Assembly: GCF_000208745.1 (NCBI RefSeq) | Contig: NC_030857.1 | Span: forward strand, 5,759,909-5,823,908 | DNA from: Theobroma cacao | Taxonomy: Eukaryota > Streptophyta > Magnoliopsida > Malvales > Malvaceae | DNA length: 64,000 bases | Reading direction: 5' to 3' | In this document: in pieces, positions 10,865-20,778 of the stretch | How the letters are laid out: every line of letters begins with the position of its first letter | Numbering within the stretch: the stretch's first letter is position 1 | Notes under the pieces: generated by a model | Seen by the model: only the letters and a program-made list of their open reading frames with translations | Told to the model about the DNA's origin: nothing | Database searches by the model: none | Position numbers and translations under genes: made by a program

Positions 10865-13415
10865 TCATGTGCTAGTTGTTTTAATGTAAGTTGAGTGCCT
10901 ATCAACAAGGAGTTCAACCAGAGGATCCTCCACATCAGAACCAGTACGAGTCCTGTCACGGTGAACCAAAATATTCCCACCGCTTGTCACAACTATGACC
11001 TCCTCTTTCCGGGTCAGCAGCTCATTTGCCACAACTGAATGCATTTCGTACTTTTTAAGAGCCGTACTGGCCTTCTCTAAGAGAATCTTTGAGTCCGTCT
11101 CAAGCTGTTAGGCAAAACAGGATAAATTAGAGCCAATCGAATCAACAACCCTTTTCAATCATTCCTAGTCCTAGCGTTCAAAGCAAACATTAAAGCAAGT
11201 GCACCACCGTGTCTAACCTTGAATGATATGCAGAAAGCCATGGGAGTCCATTCCGTCCTTAGCACCAAGAGCATCTTTGGCACTTGCATAAGTCGCATGT
11301 CCAAAGGGCCAGATGCTGACTGAATCTTGTGCTCTGCCTATGCAATTAATCAGTCTTCTTTACAAAATAGAGAGATAGATAAAAAGATTATTCAAATGAC
11401 AATAATATTTCAGTCTGCCAAAAAGAAGAGGATCATTATCTTGAATCATTACCATGCTCTTCCATGGAACATAAAAGTCGGAGACTGCAGCAGCAAGATA
11501 AAACATTGCATGAGGCCCAAGGCTTCTCATTGATAATGCAATTATCCTTAACATCTGCTCTTGCAAAAAAAAGCATTCAAGATATAAGAGATGGTCTCTG
11601 CACAGGATGGATTCATTCATATTTTTTTTTTCTTTTGAAAATTGGATGGATTCACTAATATTACAGTATAATCACAAAAAGTACAATTAAGAGCCACTAT
11701 CTAAAGACCATGAGGACTCTACAATTACCAAATATAGAGAAAAAGTACACTGCCTAACATTTTCTCCTACAATTCACTTCAGAAAAATCTCTCTCCAAGT
11801 CATGTATTCATAAAGATAGAGAGCCATTGCCCTTTTCTGCTAAAGCTACAATAGTTCTCTTGGCCAAAAGCATAGATGGGACGCCATGCAGTCAAAGCTA
11901 TTATAACCAAAATGGTAGCTCACCCATGAAAAAGCATATAAGGCAAGCCAAAATTATAAATACACTTAACCAAACAATTAAAGCTATTACAAAACCAACA
12001 CAACCAATGAAAAACATATTATTAGTTCCCAAACATACAAAGATGTCCAAAAGTAATCTCGAAACCTCAAAGAAGATGTAAGGCAAAAATTGAAAAAACC
12101 AATATAAGGAAAAATTGTTAGTCACTGCTAAGAACCTCAAGGAGTCATTTAAAAGTTTATTGAAGCCAAACCTGAAGATACTCAAAAATGGTTGTAAAGG
12201 GTAGTTTCAAAAGAAGACCGCCTGCTACTGCCTGCAACAAAAGTACAAAAAGGCTAACTGTTATGCTAATTAGGCTTGCAATCATGAACTAAAAGGGCCA
12301 AAAGCCAAACTGAGGTCATAAAATAAAAGTGAGAACACTGAAAAATTAGTAATATGAAGTTATGAACAGTCCATACAGCATGATGATCCCTAATGGCCCC
12401 CTTCACTGCTTCAGAATGTGGTTGCCGCACTGTAATATTTCACATAACCCAATAATCTCAGTAGGAAACACCAGCTATTTTTATCATATATTTTAGTTTA
12501 AAAGTTGACAAATCAATGTCATTAAAACGTAACAAAGCCAGCATAAAATAAAGAACTCCAATTCTATTAACTATGATGAACCACCACCACCCCTCCCTTA
12601 AATTTCTTTAATAAACTGTTAACGTAACCCATATAATGACACAAAAAGACCTATCCTAACCTAAGGTCGCCAATTAAATGCATTTGAGTAATGACCAATC
12701 TCAAATGTATATAACAAGAGAAGCATTCAAAAAAGATATATAATTCGGGGTCAAGATAATCTCCAAACCTTGAATATCAACATCATCAGCGATCTCAAAA
12801 CATTCCAACAAAGGATCCTCAGGAAGAGACCTGCAATATGGTTGGCAGGTTCCCCTGCGCACACACAAAAGAACCAATATAATTATCCACTAACCATAAA
12901 CAAACATAATCCATATCTAAATCCATCAACAAACATCAAATTCACCTCCGATACAAAAATATAACCGCGTATCCAGCCTTTATAAAATACCTGCAAAAAA
13001 ATCCAACCAGTTAAAAAAATCCACCCCCAATTAAAATATATCAACTTAAATTGCTTTACAATTGCTTACTCTGTGGAAGCCGCTCCTCTATTCCCTGAAC
13101 TAAAATTATCAATGTATCGAACACAGCGCTGCTCCAGAGGAACCGTAGTTCCGCCAGATGTCACGCACACAACCCTCCTGCCTCTGCCTTCTCCTGAATA
13201 TAACATAGGACATACATACCTATAATTATAATTATATGTACACGGTAGGCAAGTACGTAACACATGTTTGATTAGGTACGAGGTGTTGTACCTGACGATG
13301 GAGAATTGAATTCGATGAATTGTTTCAATTTGTCGGTGACTTTAGAGGAATCTTTGAGCGGAGGAGCTGACTCGAAGAACGAGTCGATCTCCTCGTGCAG
13401 AGCTGCGGAATCCAT
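10865..13415 (-). CDS. COAB: Phosphopantothenate-cysteine ligase (PPCS/CoaB), CoA biosynthesis
   Basis: The enzyme joins cysteine to 4'-phosphopantothenate, the second step of CoA synthesis from pantothenate. Nine minus-strand exons join in frame: 13292-13415, 13070-13193, 12946-12990, 12769-12854, 12377-12429, 12172-12231, 11453-11554, 11218-11337 and 10865-11104, giving 317 residues, the size of plant and animal monofunctional PPCS. The nucleotide-binding part shows [13 protein letters not shown] (about 51-62) and [15 protein letters not shown] (about 67-81). Later motifs are [30 protein letters not shown], the [11 protein letters not shown] block (about 184-194) and VPKML. It lacks the decarboxylase (CoaC/HAL3) domain fused to it in bacteria, as expected for eukaryotes. 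The start codon is the first in frame after the leader. It converges on the J-domain gene. In Arabidopsis the homologue is, as far as I recall, not in the At1g778xx block. Confidence 0.94.
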
Positions 13416-13623
13416 TTCAATGCCCCTAACATAAAATGAAGAACAAAAAAACTCAATAAAATTGCAAGAAGGAAACCCTAACTGAATTGAACTTTAAACA
13501 ACTTTGGATTTTGATATAAAATTTAAAAAGAAAAAGAGAAGGAAATTATTTTGGGAAAGAAATTGACCTTAATAGAAGGTGAGTGCCCGTCTGTATATTG
13601 AGTAAACTTGAGCGATAGGGAGT

Positions 13624-13631
13624 GTATAAAT
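13624..13631 (-). promoter_or_regulatory. Putative TATA box of the PPCS gene
   Basis: On the minus strand this reads TATTTATA, about 210 bases upstream of the PPCS start codon, a plausible distance if the leader is long. A CACGTG G-box lies a further 170 bases upstream (13801-13806). Confidence 0.35.
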
Positions 13632-13800
13632 AGGAGGATCAGAGAGATTCAACGAACTAAAATTTGTGAAAAAAAAGATTTAAAAAAGAAAAAAGTGGAA
13701 AGGGATTTTAATAGCCGTCTGTTCCCGCCATCGAAATGATTGGTAGATCGGACGACATGGTTGCGAAGGCAGCTCCGTAACGGCCCGAGAGTAGTCTCGG

Positions 13801-13806
13801 CACGTG
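13801..13806. promoter_or_regulatory. G-box (CACGTG) in the PPCS upstream region
   Basis: A palindromic CACGTG lies in a locally GC-rich patch (about 13720-13850) some 390 bases upstream of the PPCS start codon. G-boxes bind plant bZIP and bHLH factors. Whether this one works is unknown. Confidence 0.35.
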
Positions 13807-15830
13807 ACAGCTCTCCCCACCTAATTTTCCCCCAAATTTTCAGCGCGGAGATACATTTTATAGATAATTAGTAATTCTTTTGATAAAATAAATAAATATT
13901 TTTCTCCCTTTACATTATGCTTAGGAATTATAATTTTTGTGTTAAAAAATAAAATACAAATACAAATTGATTGACCAATCAATCGTTTAGTCTTTTTTTT
14001 CTTTTCAATTTATTACAAATCATAATCTCTTAAATAATTAAAAACGAAAAAAAGAAAAGATACAGTAAAGGAGGGAGCAAAATGGAAAGATAAGGGAAAA
14101 AAAAGTGTGTTTTCATTTAATTCTCTTCCTGTAACTCCTCCCTCCCCCTTTTTTAAGTGCAATAAATAAATAAATAATATATCAAAAAAATCAGAAATGC
14201 CTTTAACAATAAAAAAAATTTAAAATATCAAAGATACCATGTGTTGTCTTTTGATTTTATATGGTTATAAATATGATTTTAGAAAGAATTTTAGTCAACT
14301 TAATATAATCTTTAAGATTATCATATTAGGTAAATTTTTTTCTCAATACATTAATTACATTAACTGTCAACTAATCCATTTAATATCAAAATATTACTAT
14401 TATATAAATATAGTTTTAACTAACTTTAAAAAATGAAACTTAACTCTATCAACTAAAAATACATACTCTTTTTAATTAAATCATATATCAAAAAGTCCGA
14501 ATTGCTTAAGTAAGTATTATCTAGGAATCTAAAATTGATTCTCCCACTATCTCCAGACTGTGATTACAGTCCTTTTACTCCAGTTTTAATAAATATAGTA
14601 TATACATTTTTATTAAAGATTGATTTAAAAATAATTGGCAATAATTTTTTTTGAAAGGAATTTATCTTGAATTTGGACGACATGGTTTTTTTGTGATGAC
14701 ATAATATGTTGAAATGAATTAATTTTTTTATTACATGACACATATCAATCTAAAAGTATTATATATTATTGAAATTAAATAATAATTAATATATTTTTAA
14801 AAGTATTAAAAAGATTTTTTTATTAATGTGTATTGAGAAATTAAAAAAAAATTCAAATTAACATATCACATCATTAATAAAAAAGTCATGCAACTAAATT
14901 TATTTATAAAATTTAACACCACTATCAATTATTTTTAAATCAATTTTTAATAAAAATAATAATTAAATTCAATGAACTTAGAGTAAAGGATCAAAACCTT
15001 ATTATTGAAATATTACAAACATCAAATTCAAATCGACCATTAATACTTTATAGAGAAATATTCATCAGTATCTATGGAACTGTTTGGGGAGAAATTTGTT
15101 TCTCCTCTCCTTTATGAGACGAAGAGGAGAAGTTGACAGCTGTGATTTTTAAATGGAACAAATCAGAATTAGCGGCTTTTTAATTTTCCGCGTTCAATTC
15201 ATATTATAAAGAAATTTGCCAGTCAACAACTTCGTCGGTCTGTTCCTTCCACTTGGAGTAAATTATTGGATAATATTACTTGTGTCTTTATCCTTTTTCT
15301 GGTGAAGTCAGATTAACAAATTTGGACTCATAATTCCTTAAACATGGCAAGTTTGGTAAAACCCTATAACATATGATTGACCGAACCTAGCACACGTGAA
15401 TAAATAAAAAGGATTCGAATTTAATTTTGTAACAATTATCAATCGAATTTTTTGATAGTATGTATCAATCATTTAATCAAATATTTAATATTTATGTAAA
15501 TAAATTTGTATAATTTTAAAAATATCACGGGAAGAGACCAATAGAAGTTTAATTATAAGTAGCAAATATTATATTATAGAGTTATTATGATAAGCTACAG
15601 TAGAACTCAATGACCTCATCATATGCTGTGTGATTTGTTATATATAGCTGTTGGACCACCGCCTTGTGGTTAGCCCTCACATCAATGAGGATAAAAAGGG
15701 GAGGGGCAGATTCCGGTTGGCAACCTTTTGTAATCAAAGGACTTATTTTCACTAGCTGTTTATTTTTTGCAATTTGCTTGAGATTTTGATCTATTTAATG
15801 AGTTGGAGCCCCAAGGCTTTTAGTTTGATT

Positions 15831-15957
15831 AATTTCTCATTACTTTTGTAATAATATCTTGGTATCTTTTCGTCTTCAAAGGCCCAAATATAAAATTTCT
15901 CATTACTTTTGTATTAATATATTGGTTTTCTTTTCGTCTTCAAAGGTCCAAATATAA
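15831..15957. repeat. 63-bp imperfect tandem duplication, two copies
   Basis: Copy 1 (15831-15893) and copy 2 (15894-15957) both begin AATTTCTCATTACTTTTGTA and contain TTTTCGTCTTCAAAGG followed by CCAAATATAA, differing at a few positions and by one base in length. The second copy ends about 50 bases before the 3' end of the tRNA-Trp gene. Confidence 0.85.
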
Positions 15958-15994
15958 TCTCATCAGCCCAGCCCAAATGTAATGGATGAAATCC

Positions 15995-16000
15995 AAAAAA
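15995..16000 (-). terminator. Pol III terminator of tRNA-Trp
   Basis: A run of six T residues on the minus strand begins eight bases beyond the tRNA 3' end, as expected for RNA polymerase III termination. Confidence 0.8.
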
Positions 16001-16007
16001 GGGAAAT

Positions 16008-16079
16008 TGAACCCGACGTGAATCGAACACGCAACCTTCTGATCTGGAGTCAGACGCGCTACCATTGCGCCACGGATCC
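16008..16079 (-). tRNA. trnW-CCA: tRNA-Trp (anticodon CCA)
   Basis: The 72-nt minus-strand sequence folds as a cloverleaf. The acceptor strands GGATCCG and CGGGTTC pair (with G-T wobbles), followed by discriminator A. The D arm contains the box A-like TGGCGCAATGG, the anticodon loop CTCCAGA presents CCA, and the T arm contains the box B-like GTTCGATTC. There is no intron and no encoded CCA tail, as in plant nuclear genes. It lies about 250 bp upstream of the rhomboid gene and is transcribed away from it. Confidence 0.97.
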
Positions 16080-16330
16080 ACTTGTTTGTCCTGCCATTCA
16101 TTACTTATATAACTCAAAATAAGATGAAAAATAACCTCACTCAACGGAAATTCCCGCCAAACCCAACCTTCTAGAGAGAGAAAAATATCCTTCTGTCTCG
16201 CTGTCCACCACGGTTAAGACCTTAACTGGCATTGGGAGGCAACAACAAGAACCTCCAAATTCTTTCTCTTTTCTTTTGACCCCGAAAAACACCCCTTTTT
16301 TTCTTTGGTGTGTTTTCTTTTTCTCTCTCA

Positions 16331-18738
16331 ATGGAAGAAGCTACCCCAGCCAATCAGCCCCACACCCAGATCGAAATCAAGCCCCAAAGCGAAGAAGCAC
16401 CGCCACCAATCTCCCCCTCCTTGGGCAACAACCACCCCGAAAGCATTAATCAGCCAGAAGGAAGATTTCCGTTCTTCAAGTCACGTTACCGCCAGAGGTC
16501 ATCGGACACATGGCTCATTTCTATCTTCGTCATCCTCCACCTCCTGGCTTTTATAACCACCATGCTCTTCAACTATTTCTCGCTCGGCAGTGCTCTGTTT
16601 CAGCCTCTCTCTGAGAATCCCCTGCTCGGTCCCTCTGCTTCCACGTCAGTAATTCATTTCCTTTTTGCTTGGGTTTTCTTTCTTGAAACTTGATGAGTTT
16701 TCAAGTATTCTTTTTGGGGATTGTTTATTGGAAGCTGAGGGAAGACTCAAGATGAAAAAGAAATGTTAGTTAATTAATGTGCTTTGAACCATTTGTTAAT
16801 GAAGAGGTTTGATAACCCGTTTCTTTGTTCTTTTTATTTATGAGCGCTAATTGATAGCCCACTTGCTATGATTTTGGTCACTAAGTTGCTAAGGAATAAT
16901 GGAGAACAGATGAATAATTTTACTTTATTTTTGTTGTCATGTAAAGTTTTTGAAACCTTTTACCCTGTCATCTCTAACATTTTTTGTTGGACTGCTGTTT
17001 CAAGAAAAAAGAAAACGAGGTTCTGGATTTGTATTGGTCTTATTTTGCTATTTCAACCCTTTAGCCTTACTTTTCTTGCTGAAACCATTCTTGTATTGTT
17101 GCAGTCTAGAAAAAGTTGGGGCACTTCAAAGGGCAGATTTGGCTCAGAACCACCGAACTTGGCGTCTCTTTGTGTGTCCCTGGTTACATGCTGGGGTCAT
17201 ACACTTTGCCATCAACATCAGCTGTATAATCTTTGTTGGAATTCATTTGGAGCGAGATTATGGACCTTGTAAGACCAATGCTCTCTGATATATGCATAAC
17301 CGTCACTTTGCATTGATCATGTGAATAAAAATAAAAAAAGCTATATTTTGATTGGCTAACGATTGGTTAAAGCTTATTGTTCTTTCACTTCTGCTTAACA
17401 GTGAGGATTGGGATAATCTACCTACTATCTGCATTTTTTGGTAGCTTGGTATGTTCACTTTTTGTTCGAAATAGTCCTGTGGTTACTTCTTCCGATGCTC
17501 TGTTTGGATTACTTGGAGCTATGCTTTCTGGGATTATTCGGAACTGGAAAGTATACACAAACAAGGTGCTTCACACTCTTCTCCTTGTGCCTGCTTATGT
17601 CTATATCCAACTGACCTTGTATTTTACCGATCCCTGCTGTGGTTCATTGCAGTGTGCAGCTCTAGCAGTAGTTTTCATAGTATTTGCGATCAATTTCCTC
17701 CTTGGTCTGCTACCATACATTGACAATTTTGCAAATATTGGAGCTTTTATGTCAGGATTTCTACTCGGATTTGTGTTTTTGTTCACCCCTCAGATTAGAC
17801 AATTGTCTAAAAACAAAGCAGGCCTTTTTGAATATAGTGTCAAAAGTTCCATTAACTTGAAGCAGAAGCTGAAGCCGGACAGGCCCATTCTGAGGAGCGT
17901 TTCTCTTCTACTGTTTATTATTCTGTAAGTTTTGTTCACCTAAATGTCAAGCTGAATTCTTTTGTTGTTCACCTTTCACAACGCATTAGATCTTATAGGT
18001 GGAGCTTCTTTCCTTTGCAGACTTGTTGGATGTCTTGAAGCAGTGTTCCGAGGCATTGATATAAACCACTATTGCGGATGGTGTACATTCATTGATTGTA
18101 TCCCTAGCAAAAGATGGAACTGCAATGACAGAACAAATGCATGTGAGGTATATGTATGATTCTTGAGTGGCTTCATTTCGTGATGATTACTGTTCTTTTT
18201 GTCATAGGTGGGCCAAAGCAGCAAAGCCCTTATTATCTAATTCTTCAGTGAACCTCTTTTTAATCCATATAATAATTACCATGAAGAGATGAAAACTAGA
18301 AAGATAATTTCTATTATCACCAGTAGAGGGTACCCCATTTTCACCACATCTGACTTCAAATATAGTGTATTCTTCATCAGAATGCCATATCATCTCCATT
18401 TTTGAAGCATCTTGCATCAGATAGGTTGGATTTACTTGTAATCATAGATAACTCTGCTTGCTACAACAAGTAGGAAACAGCAAGAATGGTAAAATGGGGG
18501 GTGTAAAACAACTAGTATTTTTTAGTAATGGACTTTAAATTGCAAGTACGTAGTTGAAGCATGCTTAAGAATTTGCCCCTTTTACTGCATTCTGACTTGT
18601 CTCCATTGATAATTGCAGATAATGACGAGCAACTCAGACTTGACATTGACCTGTTTGCGAAACGGCAACTTCAGGGTACTCCCTTCCACTAACATTTCAC
18701 AGGCAAGGATAACAGACTTGTGCTCTATGATATGCTGA
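16331..18738 (+). CDS. RBL8: Rhomboid-like membrane protein (RBL8/KOMPEITO type), predicted proteolytically inactive
   Basis: This is a polytopic membrane protein of the plant rhomboid family. Exons 16331-16644, 17105-17268, 17402-17565, 17653-17924, 18021-18147 and 18619-18738 join in frame to 386 residues. A hydrophilic N-terminus (1-60) precedes the first membrane segment (61-80). The rhomboid core keeps the WR element (124-125), the oxyanion-side His138 and Asn142 in WLHAGVIHFAIN, and a serine at the active-site position (Ser190). However, the usual GASG reads T188-S-S190-D191, and the catalytic histidine of the FAHxGGF motif is Asn242 (FANIGAF). Protease activity is therefore unlikely, and it may act as an iRhom-like binding protein. 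The C-terminal domain (about 310-386) is rich in cysteine (CGWC, FIDC, WNC, LTC, LCSMIC), as in plant RBLs. Position beside BPS1-like and ARF17 genes suggests orthology to Arabidopsis KOMPEITO (At1g77860), needed for pollen exine. The function here is inferred. Confidence 0.93.
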
Positions 18739-19492
18739 AAGACTCAAAATAACAGTATCAAGTCAAATATGAACTCACTGAGGCAAATGACCAAATTGCT
18801 TGTTGGACATATGGCTGGAATGTCCATTGTGTTTTCAAGACTATGCTCATGACACATCAAGCGGCTTTAAATGATAGAAATTTTTGAGGCTAACTGACAC
18901 GAATTGATTGCTTCTGCTAATTCGCTTAAAATGTGATGCTTCATTCAGTAACAGGATTTTTAGGTGTTGATCTGTAAATGTGAATGTTGCAACTAAAGAA
19001 TTTTCTTAGAAAGTGAAGCCACGCCTGTTCTTTTTTTCTTGAATCTTCAACTCTTTTTACCTAAGATTTTGATGATGATCCCCTGTTACATTGTGCTTAG
19101 TAAGAGGGAGATAACACTATGAGGGAGAATAACACTATGAGGGAGAATAAAAAGAGATGAAAATAGGAGTCTCATTGCCTTTTTCGCCAAAAGAGGGAGG
19201 TAACCCTAAAAAGAGATGAAAAAATTTTGTCGTCCAAGTTGGAATGCTAGGAAGTTCTACTTGCTAGTGATAGTATACTAAATAATATCAGAATCATATT
19301 ACTTAATTACTTGAATTCCATGAAACTCGGAATAATTAATAATATCATAATAATAATTTCATTCTATAAACCAAATTACATTAAAAATGTATTCTATTCT
19401 TTCATAATAATTATTTTGTTTTATAAATCAAATGTGCACATAATGTAACAATTTGTCTCCAAAACTGTAAAATGGTTCCACAGCTTAAGTTG
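18739..19492. other. Rhomboid gene 3' end and spacer before tRNA-Arg
   Basis: This is probably 3' UTR for the first few hundred bases, then AT-rich spacer. A short tandem repeat lies at about 19104-19150. No open frame of note. Confidence 0.45.
19104..19150. repeat. Short tandem repeat, about 19-bp unit
   Basis: The unit GAGGGAGAATAACACTAT is present in about two and a half copies, starting at GAGGGAGATAACACTAT. The shorter phrase AAAAAGAGATGAAAA recurs just downstream, at about 19150 and 19208. Confidence 0.7.
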
Positions 19493-19565
19493 GCGCCTGT
19501 GGCCTAATGGATAAGGCGTCTGACTTCTAATCAGACGATTGTGGGTTCGAGTCCCACCAGGCGTG
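19493..19565 (+). tRNA. trnR-UCU: tRNA-Arg (anticodon UCU)
   Basis: The 73-nt sequence forms a cloverleaf. The acceptor strands GCGCCTG and CAGGCGT pair, followed by discriminator G. The D arm contains GTGGCCTAATGGATAAGGC, the anticodon stem CTGAC/GTCTGA-type surrounds loop CTTCTAA presenting TCT, and the T arm contains the box B GGGTTCGAGTCCC. There is no intron. A T5 run immediately downstream (CTGTTTTT, 19566-19573) is the Pol III terminator. Confidence 0.97.
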
Positions 19566-20358
19566 CTGTTTTTAAGCTTCCGCCACAATTTTTAGTAGTT
19601 AAAAATAAATATTAATTGCTTATGTTTCTCCACATGATTGGGTTGGTTGCTTATTTTCCAAACACAGAAACGTTGAAGAAAGAAATTCTATGCACAAACT
19701 ATATATTTAATACCCACAGAAACACTGTCAGATGTCTTCGCTTTCTGGCTGGTTTCTTATTTTCCAAACACAAAGATCAATTTTGTCTGGTAAATTAGCT
19801 GACAAGCAGGCATTGCTTCTACCTTGTTAGACCCTATTCATACTTGTACTCAGCTCCAAACTCTGCTCTCCCTCTCCATTAACATCGAATCTAGTAAAAC
19901 CATTTAAAACCAAAGTAGCAGATAATACCTGCCTTGCCATATTATTATAAATAAAAAACAGGAATCTTAAAAGAAACCATAATTAACTAGCCAAAATGGA
20001 GCTTTAATCCATAAAGTTTTCTGTTACTAAATGATGTAGTGCACAGACCAAATCCAGTCGGTATGAGTTTGAAAATCAGAATCTTTTTTTCAATCTTCTT
20101 TTCCGGGTTCACAGAACATGATTACATGCAGCTTTGAACTACAATGGCCGCCCTAAGCTTCCCTAACAAAGTCATTAGGCCACCAAGCCGCAATGCTTTT
20201 AAATATAAGATTTTTCAGTTGTTGTCTTAACACTTTTACAACTTGTGAACTATAAAAAGCATAATAATGTGGGGCTATAGCCTTAGCCTACCCCCATATT
20301 CTTCTTGATTGGCTCCAAAGCGTTGCCTCCAAATTCTGCACAAGTTTGTAACAGTGGC

Positions 20359-20778
20359 CTAGCCAGCCCTAAGCCAAGAAAAGCAACACTGCGCCCTTTT
20401 CTTTTTTCTTCTTTTAAAAACTTCGGTAAACACAAGACTACCGGCTTTTTTATGTATATATTCAATGATAAAAAACAGTGTGAGCCCCACTTTTAAATGC
20501 AATTTCGGCTTAGAATCAAGCTTATTGGACCATGGTGCAGACGGCCAAAACCATAAAACTAGGACGATGGTCCCTCTCCAACTTAGACCCATAAATAGTC
20601 CACTGATTCTTAAACCTGCACTTTTATGAGACCCAGCGCCAGCAGCCTTAGTAGTCGCACTAATTCCCTTTCCCCTTGTGTATCTAACAGCTGGCTCCTC
20701 ACTGATGCCAACAGGAACTTTCAAGAGAATTTTCAGCCATGAAAAGCCATTCATTTCATGGGAGGCCATTTGTCGCAT
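20359..20778 (-). CDS. Weak candidate: unrecognised open frame of 139 codons
   Basis: I do not recognise this protein. The first 60 residues (three possible starts: Met1, Met4, Met9) have mixed composition with a basic, Ala/Ser/Gly-rich stretch, and the local GC is above that of the neighbourhood. On the minus strand an ATTTATATCTATTTATC sequence lies about 45-65 bases upstream of the first ATG, in TATA-box position. The C-terminal part, rich in hydrophobics and then Lys/Arg, looks less coding-like. It may be a fragment, an unspliced first exon, or chance. Confidence 0.2.
   Translation of the reverse strand: MRQMASHEMNGFSWLKILLKVPVGISEEPAVRYTRGKGISATTKAAGAGSHKSAGLRISGLFMGLSWRGTIVLVLWFWPSAPWSNKLDSKPKLHLKVGLTLFFIIEYIHKKAGSLVFTEVFKRRKKKRAQCCFSWLRAG

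Larger units (their letters stand above)
13416..16007. other. AT-rich spacer between PPCS and tRNA-Trp
   Basis: The first 400 bases are PPCS leader and promoter. From about 13860 to 15560 the DNA is very AT-rich with no coding signal; the one open frame (14239-14436) has low-complexity composition. A 63-bp tandem duplication (15831-15957) closes the spacer. Confidence 0.5.

Noticed and set aside
14239..14436. 65-codon open frame in AT-rich DNA
   Set aside because: Ile/Tyr/Asn-rich composition as expected of random AT-rich sequence.
15914..16331. Minus-strand open frames around tRNA-Trp
   Set aside because: One includes the tRNA itself and the other is antisense to the rhomboid leader; neither is protein-like.
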